Positions 37,181 to 43,451 of a stretch of 51,497 nt of DNA are shown here, one piece after another. Source of the DNA: Saprospiraceae bacterium (lineage in GTDB: Bacteria; Bacteroidota; Bacteroidia; Chitinophagales; Saprospiraceae); assembly GCA_020436835.1 (NCBI GenBank), contig JAGQWZ010000422.1, positions 1-51,497 on the forward strand, written 5' to 3'. The position numbers and the translations under genes are program-made. Each line of letters opens with the position of its first letter. Position 1 is the first letter of the stretch. The notes under the pieces are model-generated. The model had not been told where the DNA came from. It saw only the letters and a program-made list of their open reading frames with translations, and did not search any database.

Positions 37181-38047
37181 ATGTCAGCAGAAACAGCGCA
37201 TTCACATGTGACGGTTGAGGAGGAAGGCAAGCTTTGGTCAGGAGGAAAATCTCCGTTCAAGGCTAGCTATGGTAAACTGATGATGTGGTATTTCCTTCTA
37301 TCAGACGCCTTTACTTTTGCCGGATTCCTGATAGCCTATGGTACCTTGAGATTTAGCAATGTTACCTGGCCGGTACCGGACTTTGTATTCAGCAGCTTTC
37401 CATTTCTGAAAGGTCATGCACCACTTCTGTTTGTGAGCTTGATGACGTTTATCTTACTTGCATCTTCTTTTACCATGATCAGAGCAGTGCAGGAAGGTAA
37501 GGAAGAGAATAAGAAAGGGGTGGTCAAATGGATGGCCCTTACCATCGTGGGAGGATTGATGTTTCTCGGTTGTCAGGCCTGGGAATGGACCAAATTGATC
37601 AAAGATGAGCATATGTCCGTTACCCAGAATCCTTTTGGAACCTACACAGCTGACGGAGTTTATCTGGATGATGAGCATGGACATGCATATGGTGCCGGAG
37701 CGGAGGCAGAGACCTTCAGAGAAGGCCACAGTTACCTGATTCATAAGGTAGATGGTGAATTTGTTCACAGAAGATTTCAATATACTTCCGGTCCGGATGA
37801 GGGTCAGATTCAGAGGCAATCTTTTGGACCTAAGGCCTTTGGAGCACTATTCTTTTTTATCACCGGATTTCATGGTTTTCACGTGTTTTCAGGTGTGTTG
37901 TTTCTATTGATCATTGCAATTAATGTAGCAAGCGGATTATATATTAAGCGGAGGAATGGGTATGAAATGGTTGAAAAGATAGGCCTCTATTGGCATTTCG
38001 TAGACCTTGTTTGGGTATTCGTATTCCTGGTATTCTATCTTCTCTAA
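37181..38047 (+). CDS. coxC: Cytochrome c oxidase subunit III, long paralog
   Basis: A 288-residue COX3-family membrane protein that starts 12 bases after the short paralog. Five or more helices are visible and the C-terminus GLYWHFVDLVWVFVFLVFYL is the COX3 signature. Between the third and fourth helices there is a soluble insertion of about 75 residues (130-205; YLDDEHGHAYGAGAEAETF), as I recall from other Bacteroidota copies. Subunit III surrounds subunit I and keeps proton uptake stable. The N-terminal 25 residues are hydrophilic with two His. Confidence 0.92.
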   Translation: MSAETAHSHVTVEEEGKLWSGGKSPFKASYGKLMMWYFLLSDAFTFAGFLIAYGTLRFSNVTWPVPDFVFSSFPFLKGHAPLLFVSLMTFILLASSFTMIRAVQEGKEENKKGVVKWMALTIVGGLMFLGCQAWEWTKLIKDEHMSVTQNPFGTYTADGVYLDDEHGHAYGAGAEAETFREGHSYLIHKVDGEFVHRRFQYTSGPDEGQIQRQSFGPKAFGALFFFITGFHGFHVFSGVLFLLIIAINVASGLYIKRRNGYEMVEKIGLYWHFVDLVWVFVFLVFYLL

Positions 38048-38068
38048 AATCCAAAAAGTAATTATCTG

Positions 38069-38518
38069 ATGTCAGCACATACTTACGAAGAATCTAAGAC
38101 CATTGCCCTTAAGACGATCAAAATACTGGGGGTAGTCACAATTATTGAGGTATTGATCGCTCTGACAGGAAAGGGTTATTTGATTCCCGGGTGGGAACCA
38201 TATGAATCCACGGTCGGTGGTTTTCCGCTCGGGAGAGCCATTATGTATCTCCTGATGATAAGCCTGAGTATCTACAAAGCTGTTCTGGTCATTTTTGAAT
38301 TTATGCACATGAAGTATGAAGTGAAGGGCTTGGTTAGAAGCGTATTGCTACCTACAGCCTTATTGATCTGGGCGATCATCGCGTTCTTCATGGAAGGCAA
38401 TTACTGGAAGAATTCAAGATCAGCCATTCAGGATAAAAATATTGAACAGGTTGACACCAAACTTAAGCCCGTTGGTGAGGTCAAGCCTGCAGACAATATG
38501 GATGAATCTCATCACTAA
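38069..38518 (+). CDS. Cytochrome c oxidase subunit IV-like protein
   Basis: A 149-residue protein with three membrane helices (about 13-35, 52-75 and 87-108) in the prokaryotic COX4 family. Typical pieces are IKILGVVTIIEVLIALTGKG, FEFMHMKYEVKGLVRSVLLP and LLIWAIIAFFMEGNYW. The tail is hydrophilic and ends in MDESHH. This small subunit has no cofactor and likely supports assembly or stability of the oxidase. It is separated from subunit III by 21 bases and belongs to the same transcript. Confidence 0.88.
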   Translation: MSAHTYEESKTIALKTIKILGVVTIIEVLIALTGKGYLIPGWEPYESTVGGFPLGRAIMYLLMISLSIYKAVLVIFEFMHMKYEVKGLVRSVLLPTALLIWAIIAFFMEGNYWKNSRSAIQDKNIEQVDTKLKPVGEVKPADNMDESHH

Positions 38519-38579
38519 CTAGCTAAAACAATTCATACCTAAATCGGTTTGAATTATATCAACTGACCTAAAAACAGGT

Positions 38580-39089
38580 ATGAGAAAGAAGGTTTTACAA
38601 ACGGTTGTCCTGGTATCACTTCTGGTTGTATTTCCCCTGTTAAGTTGGCTTTTCCTCCGAGATGGTCTGCAATACAGGTTGGATGCAAAGGCCAGATTGG
38701 TGATCAAAGCGGAGCTTTCCCCGGATTCACCCGCATGCCTTGAATCTAAGATTCAGATCCTTTTTCAGGATGAAATGGATAGTTGGAACACCCGGATCAA
38801 ACCCGTTGCCGATCATTTTGCTGATAGGGAAGAGATTCTGATTTTCCGGTCTGTTGATACGCTGGCAATGGGATCAACCAGGGATAGTCTTCAGAAAGCC
38901 TGGCAGAATTCCGGTTTAAACGCGGATTTTCACCATGCGGTTTTTCTTGTGGATACCACCTGCTCGCTAAGAATGGCCTATGACTACACGGCTGATCCAC
39001 AAATGGCTGCACTTGCAGAGGATATTGCTTTCCTTCTTCCTCTGGAGAAAGAGAAGGACTTCCTCGTGAAAAGAGAACGTGAAAAGTAG
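38580..39089 (+). CDS. SCO-like membrane-anchored protein lacking the copper motif
   Basis: A 169-residue protein with one N-terminal helix (8-28) and a small soluble domain. It sits where Bacteroidota cox operons usually carry a SCO copper chaperone, and its last 60 residues follow the SCO ending: AVFLVDTTCSLRMAYDYTAD then DIAFLLP, comparable to the strand-turn-strand and final helix of SCO thioredoxin folds. The CxxxC motif and the distal His that bind copper are absent; the only cysteines are single ones in SPACLES and DTTCSLR. It may be a degenerate SCO with a structural role in CuA assembly. The homology call is by weak similarity and context. Confidence 0.55.
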   Translation: MRKKVLQTVVLVSLLVVFPLLSWLFLRDGLQYRLDAKARLVIKAELSPDSPACLESKIQILFQDEMDSWNTRIKPVADHFADREEILIFRSVDTLAMGSTRDSLQKAWQNSGLNADFHHAVFLVDTTCSLRMAYDYTADPQMAALAEDIAFLLPLEKEKDFLVKREREK

Positions 39090-39091
39090 CA

Positions 39092-39634
39092 ATGGCAGAT
39101 AATCTTGTCCCGGATAAGCAACTGGAAAGGAAACTCAATCGACTGGCCTGGGCCTTTTCGGTCGTCGTTTTCCTGCTGGTGCTGATGATGCGCAGGATCC
39201 ATATTGAACTACCTTACGATCTATCTTTCCTCCCGGCGATCTATTCTGTCATCAATTTTCTCACTTTCTGTCTATTGCTATTCGCTTATTATCAGATTCG
39301 ATATAGGAAAAACATTCCGCTACACCGGAAGTTGATGACCACTTCAGTAGTACTGTCGGGAATATTCCTCATGTTATATGTTTTATATCATGTTACGAAT
39401 GAAGAGGTTGTATTCTGTCAGGCGGGTTCGATTCGATACATATATTTCTTCCTGCTGATAAGCCACATTTTATTGGCAGCAATCATCCTGCCCTTCATCC
39501 TTTTTACCTACATACGGGCATATACGCTTCAATTTGAAAGACACCGAAATCTTGCCAGGTGGGTTTTTCCCTTATGGGTCTACGTAGCACTTACCGGTCC
39601 GGTCATCTATCTCTTCCTTTTACCTTGTTACTAA
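39092..39634 (+). CDS. DUF420 (YozB/CtaM-like) membrane protein, oxidase assembly
   Basis: A 180-residue protein with five hydrophobic segments, starting 2 bases after the SCO-like gene. It resembles the DUF420 family in the pattern LMTTSVVLSGIFLMLYVLYH, the IYFFLLISHILLAAIILPF segment carrying a conserved His, and the end WVFPLWVYVALTGPVIYLFL. The Staphylococcus member CtaM is needed for a working heme A-containing terminal oxidase, so the likely job is oxidase maturation. It is the last gene of the respiratory operon; the next gene is convergent. Confidence 0.87.
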   Translation: MADNLVPDKQLERKLNRLAWAFSVVVFLLVLMMRRIHIELPYDLSFLPAIYSVINFLTFCLLLFAYYQIRYRKNIPLHRKLMTTSVVLSGIFLMLYVLYHVTNEEVVFCQAGSIRYIYFFLLISHILLAAIILPFILFTYIRAYTLQFERHRNLARWVFPLWVYVALTGPVIYLFLLPCY

Positions 39635-39696
39635 GGGGACCATTCTGTGGTGGAAATCAAACTAACTAAGTTAGTGGTAAGGTCAAATGAAGTTCT

Positions 39697-39939
39697 TTAG
39701 ATTTTTCTCCGGTAATTTTTCCACCAGAGAAATCCGATTGAACCGACAATAAGATATGGTAGGGAAAGCATAAATAGGATCCCAATATTCAGACCTTTTC
39801 CGGTTGAGCCGCCATTAGCCAAATTGGATTCTGCAGTCATACGACACATAGGACATTGTGCAAGCACATCCGATTGGGTCAGTACCATAACAATCAAGAT
39901 CGATGCAAGCACAAGTATTATCCGTGGAAAAGCTTTCAT
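39697..39939 (-). CDS. Small CPMC-containing membrane protein
   Basis: An 80-residue protein with a signal or first helix (residues 6-26, ending VLAQ), then CPMCRMTAESN and a second helix (LNIGILFMLSLPYLIVGSIG) followed by a short basic tail. The CxxC directly after the signal peptide would lie in the periplasm. I recall similar small proteins in other Bacteroidota, often next to cox genes; their function is not known to me. It is convergent with the DUF420 gene, so it is not part of that operon, although a role in redox or metal handling near the oxidase is conceivable. Confidence 0.7.
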   Translation of the reverse strand: MKAFPRIILVLASILIVMVLTQSDVLAQCPMCRMTAESNLANGGSTGKGLNIGILFMLSLPYLIVGSIGFLWWKNYRRKI

Positions 39940-40043
39940 AGGCTTACAAATATACTGATTATCAATTTTATTTGTTTGATCATTCCTGACCTAGATTTTC
40001 AACTGATTTATTTTCATTGCATCCATTCTGTGCTCCCACTTCG

Positions 40044-40499
40044 TCAATAATAGTCGATAATATATCTTATACCCACTCCAACACTGCGAGTGAAGAGTTT
40101 CGAAGGAGCCCCGGATATTCGTAGTCGGGGGGTCCAATCAAGCGAAATGTCAATAGGCAGAGCCTCAAAACTGTATTCTGCCCCCACGGCACCTTGTGCG
40201 CCAAACGCAGTGAATGCCCTGGAAAAAGTAAGGTACGGCCCAACTCCCCAGTACCATTGCAACCGCCCGAGATTAGCATCGGTATGCTTTTCAAATAATA
40301 TACTGGCGCCAAAATAGTCGTAGTCGAAAGACCCCAGAATGCCCTCGAAGGCTACTGAACGGCCCAGGAAGTGTTTGTATGAAACAGTAGCACCTGTTCC
40401 CCCCCTTAGACCAGCGGCGGAACGGTACATCTGCCCATAAACAGGAGCTATCCAGATAAGATTCATCAGGGTTAGGAACAGGAATAATGTCTTTTTCAT
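40044..40499 (-). CDS. Small outer-membrane beta-barrel-like protein, paralog 2
   Basis: The protein has 151 residues from the ATG at 40499; an upstream in-frame ATG at 40628 would overlap the neighbouring gene and lacks a signal. The signal peptide KTLFLFLTLMNLIWIAPVYG is followed by alternating Gly/aromatic strands (LRGGTGATVSYKHFLG, WYWGVGPYLTF, GAVGAEYSFEALPIDISLDW, VGVGIRYIIDY). The whole resembles a small eight-stranded barrel. It is clearly related to the gene immediately upstream (40541-41014); both end with a GxEY/LDYxFE-x-PI/LNISLDW pattern. Function unknown. Confidence 0.7.
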   Translation of the reverse strand: MKKTLFLFLTLMNLIWIAPVYGQMYRSAAGLRGGTGATVSYKHFLGRSVAFEGILGSFDYDYFGASILFEKHTDANLGRLQWYWGVGPYLTFSRAFTAFGAQGAVGAEYSFEALPIDISLDWTPRLRISGAPSKLFTRSVGVGIRYIIDYY

Positions 40500-40540
40500 T
40501 GTACTGTATAGTTTTGGTATGTGAAAGAGGATCTGATTGG

Positions 40541-41014
40541 TCAAAAGATGTACCGGACACCCAGACCACCGGCGGTTCCCGCGCCAAAACCGGTACCAAA
40601 TCCTACAATAGCAATGCCCGGAATCCAATCAAGGGAGATATTGAGCGGAATATCTTCAAAGGTATAATCCAGGCCTATATTTCCGGCAATACCTATCCGG
40701 GTAGAACGGGCTGAATAGACGCCACTAAAAAAACCAATAAATCCGCCACCGCCGAAATACCACTGTAGTCCTGGAGCTACATCGTCCAATGGTTGGTGGA
40801 CCTGGAACAGCCCTGTAATTTGTGCATAACGGGTATAGACTCCACCCAGTTGAACTATCCCTTCAACTGCCTTTGAATCGTCAAAAAAATGCTTTATGGT
40901 TCCGCCGAATCCCCAGCCCAGCCGCACCCCAACCGCATTCTCATAGTTTTGGGCCGATACATGTTGGCAAACAAATAAAACTCCAAGTATTAGAGGAAAT
41001 ATTATTTTTTTCAT
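40541..41014 (-). CDS. Small outer-membrane beta-barrel-like protein, paralog 1
   Basis: The protein has 157 residues from the ATG at 41014, which places the Lys pair directly before the signal peptide KKIIFPLILGVLFVCQHVSAQ. The mature part is rich in Gly and aromatic residues in alternating strands (VGVRLGWGFGGTIKHFF, GLQWYFGGGGFIGFFSG, GLDYTFEDIPLNISLDW, GGLGVRYIF). It is the first of two tandem paralogs 41 bases apart, evidently from a local duplication. These proteins are usually annotated only as hypothetical; outer-membrane location is inferred. Confidence 0.7.
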   Translation of the reverse strand: MKKIIFPLILGVLFVCQHVSAQNYENAVGVRLGWGFGGTIKHFFDDSKAVEGIVQLGGVYTRYAQITGLFQVHQPLDDVAPGLQWYFGGGGFIGFFSGVYSARSTRIGIAGNIGLDYTFEDIPLNISLDWIPGIAIVGFGTGFGAGTAGGLGVRYIF

Positions 41015-41088
41015 GATTACAAGGTTTTGCATTTTTTGATTGAACTAAGGTAAATAAACTCTCTCATCCGTGCTTTCAGCAGACCTGA

Positions 41089-41481
41089 TCATTTTTTATA
41101 GATCTGATAAGCCAACAGAAACCAGCCACTTATAAACAAAATCCCGCCAAGAGGAGTAATTGGTCCCAGAAATGCCTTTGGAAGACCGGTCAGGTGCGCG
41201 GTGTTTAGCAAATAGATGGATCCGGAGAAAAATAGAATGCCCATTCCCAAAAGAATGACAGGCCACCTAAGTTTTCTTTCATCCAAGTGTAGGCTTAAAA
41301 CACCTATTATCAAAATAGCAATACTGTGCGTAAAATGATAAGAAACTCCCGTGCGGTAGGAAGTCAACTGATGTGGGTCTAACTTTTCGGCCAAAGCATG
41401 GGCACCGAAAGCTCCCAATATTACTGCCAATCCCATTGAAATACTGCCAATAAGTAATGTGTTTTTTGTGAATCTGGACAT
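41089..41481 (-). CDS. DUF423 family membrane protein
   Basis: A 130-residue protein with four hydrophobic helices. The start at 41481 gives the family N-terminus (TLLIGSISMGLAVILGAFGA, then HALAEKLDP); a longer frame from 41526 would add a non-conserved lead. The characteristic HALxxxL, YRTGVSYHFTHSIAIL and LTGLPKAFLGPITPLGGILF segments are present. DUF423 proteins (E. coli YgdD, B. subtilis YwdK) are inner-membrane proteins without an established function. It is transcribed from its own region downstream of the symporter gene. Confidence 0.88.
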   Translation of the reverse strand: MSRFTKNTLLIGSISMGLAVILGAFGAHALAEKLDPHQLTSYRTGVSYHFTHSIAILIIGVLSLHLDERKLRWPVILLGMGILFFSGSIYLLNTAHLTGLPKAFLGPITPLGGILFISGWFLLAYQIYKK

Positions 41482-41612
41482 TGTATCTGGTTTTACACCA
41501 GCACAAGTTAATATTCTTACAAACACTAGACTGTGCGCCGTTCACATATGATCGATGATATGCATTTCCTGCTCTAAAATGGACCACAAAGGCCAAATAT
41601 GGTTAATGGAAA

Positions 41613-43322
41613 TTATCCTTGAACCGGTTTCTGATTCTTCTGATCCGGTAGAATTCCTTGAAGAATAAATCCCAGCAAAATGACTGAGAGACATCCGATG
41701 GGATTTAACCAAAGGAAACCGATGTCACTATTCACATAAGTGAGAATGACAATGATTTCCGCCATAATCGCCGCCCAAAAGACCGCCATGGCCTTGATTT
41801 GTTTGATATAAAATGCAACCAGAAAAATACCAAGGATGGTGCCGTAAAAAACAGACCCCACAATATTCACAAATTGAATTAGATTTTCAAATAGGGTACC
41901 GAAGCAGGCAAAGGCAATAGCAAACAGACCCCACATTAATGTGAATAATTTAGAACTGGTGAGATAATGGCTCTCCGAACCATCTTGTTTAATCGATCTT
42001 TTATAAATGTCTACGGTGGTAGTGGAAGCCAGTGCGTTTAATTCAGATGCTGTCGATGACATTGCGGCCGAAAAAATTACAGCCAGGAGTAATCCCACCA
42101 AACCTTTTGGTAAATGATTTAAAATAAAGGTGATAAAAACATAGTCTCGGTCATTGGTCTCAGCGTTGGGGTCCGCTTCTTTGATGATCGCTTTGGCCTT
42201 CTCACGAACTTCATTCTGGGCGTTTTCGTTATTGAAGATGGCGCTTTTGATTTCATTGAGCCCGGAATTATCGTCACTTTCCAGTGCGGTTAGATAATTA
42301 GTGTTGAGTTGGTAACGTTCGCTTTCTAACGTCCTTTTTTGAGCCTCCAGTTCTTCGATTTGCGGAGCATAACTGGATTCCATGACATTATCATATCCTG
42401 CGGAGTTAAAAAAAATCGGCGCTTCGTGAAATTGATAGAAAGTAAATACCATGATACCCACCAGAAGGATGAAGAATTGCATGGGGATTTTGAGCAATCC
42501 ATTAAATATCAGACCCAACCGGCTTTCGGTGATAGATCTTCCGGACAGATATCGTTGAACCTGGCTCTGATCAGTGCCGAAATAGGCCAACATCAAAAAT
42601 AATCCACCGGTGATACCGGACCAAAAGGTATACCGGTTATTCCAGTCAAAAGAAAAATCGACCGTTTGGAGCTTTCCTGTTACGCCGGCAACCTTCAGAG
42701 AGTCTATGAATGAGACGCCCTCTGGCAGATAAGATATCAGTAGAAAGAAAGCAGTAAACATGCCCAGGAAGATGACGAGCATCTGATATTTGTGCGTGAC
42801 ATTTACGGCCCTGGTACCTCCGGATACCGTATAGGTAATCACCAGCATTCCAATGACAAAGTTGGTCCAGTTTAAGTTCCATCCCAGGATGGTGCTTAGA
42901 ATGATGGCGGGAGCGTAGATGGTGATGCCAGCACCAAGTCCGCGCTGAATGAGAAAAAGAAAAGCAGCCAGGGAACGGGTTTTCAAATCGAAACGACCCT
43001 CCAGAAATTCATAGGCGGTATAGACTTTGAGCTTATAGTAAATAGGGATGAAGGTGATACATAAAATAACCATCGCGATCGGCAGTCCAAAGTAGAATTG
43101 TACAAATCGCATTCCGTCCGCATATCCCTGACCTGGTGTCGAAAGAAAAGTAATCGCGCTCGCCTGGGTGGCCATTACCGAAAGCCCGATCGTCCACCAC
43201 TTGGCTTCCTGATTTCCACGCAGATACTGATTGATATCCCGGCTACCTCTGGTTTTCCAAATGCCGTACAAAACGATAAATAATAAAGTACTGCTTAGAA
43301 TGGTCCAATCAAGTAAACTCAT
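41613..43322 (-). CDS. Sodium:solute symporter (SSS family) with a coiled-coil periplasmic insertion
   Basis: A 569-residue SSS-family transporter with about 13 helices. Family marks include GTRAVNVTHKYQMLVIFLG, YFGTDQSQVQRYLSGRS and AAMSSTASELNALASTT, the last being the Na2-site region. Between the helix ending near residue 290 and the next at about 395 there is a hydrophilic insertion of about 95 residues, rich in Glu/Lys/Gln and probably a helical hairpin (QIEELEAQKRTLESERYQL). Substrate is unknown; position behind a PIG-L deacetylase suggests a sugar- or sialic-acid-type compound, which is inference only. It is the third gene of a minus-strand operon, 9 bases after a 38-residue membrane protein. 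Confidence 0.85.
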   Translation of the reverse strand: MSLLDWTILSSTLLFIVLYGIWKTRGSRDINQYLRGNQEAKWWTIGLSVMATQASAITFLSTPGQGYADGMRFVQFYFGLPIAMVILCITFIPIYYKLKVYTAYEFLEGRFDLKTRSLAAFLFLIQRGLGAGITIYAPAIILSTILGWNLNWTNFVIGMLVITYTVSGGTRAVNVTHKYQMLVIFLGMFTAFFLLISYLPEGVSFIDSLKVAGVTGKLQTVDFSFDWNNRYTFWSGITGGLFLMLAYFGTDQSQVQRYLSGRSITESRLGLIFNGLLKIPMQFFILLVGIMVFTFYQFHEAPIFFNSAGYDNVMESSYAPQIEELEAQKRTLESERYQLNTNYLTALESDDNSGLNEIKSAIFNNENAQNEVREKAKAIIKEADPNAETNDRDYVFITFILNHLPKGLVGLLLAVIFSAAMSSTASELNALASTTTVDIYKRSIKQDGSESHYLTSSKLFTLMWGLFAIAFACFGTLFENLIQFVNIVGSVFYGTILGIFLVAFYIKQIKAMAVFWAAIMAEIIVILTYVNSDIGFLWLNPIGCLSVILLGFILQGILPDQKNQKPVQG

Positions 43323-43331
43323 TTGTCGCTC

Positions 43332-43448
43332 TTAGCTGAAGTATTTGGTAAATAGTAGGAATAGGACAATGACGATCGAATTGATGAACAGCAGTGCAAA
43401 GTAGATTTGTTTCCAACTCAAACCAAAAGGTAATTTTTCGTTTTGCAT
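43332..43448 (-). CDS. 38-residue single-helix membrane protein
   Basis: A short frame on the minus strand from ATG 43448 to TAA 43332, N-terminus MQNEKLPFGLSWKQIYFALL. A polar N-terminus of about 14 residues precedes one strongly hydrophobic helix (residues 15-34) and a short KYFS tail. It begins 3 bases after the PIG-L stop codon and ends 9 bases before the symporter start, so there is no spare sequence for anything else; this spacing is the main argument that it is real. It could be a small accessory subunit of the symporter. It has no similarity that I can name. Confidence 0.6.
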   Translation of the reverse strand: MQNEKLPFGLSWKQIYFALLFINSIVIVLFLLFTKYFS

Positions 43449-43451
43449 CTA

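Noticed and set aside
39424..39433. GGTTCGATTC, resembling a tRNA T-arm
   Set aside because: It lies within the DUF420 coding frame and no cloverleaf can be built around it.
39661..39675. Palindrome ACTAAC-TAA-GTTAGT between two convergent genes
   Set aside because: The stem has only six mostly A/T pairs and no T tract follows; it is too weak to call as a terminator, though it may help end transcription.
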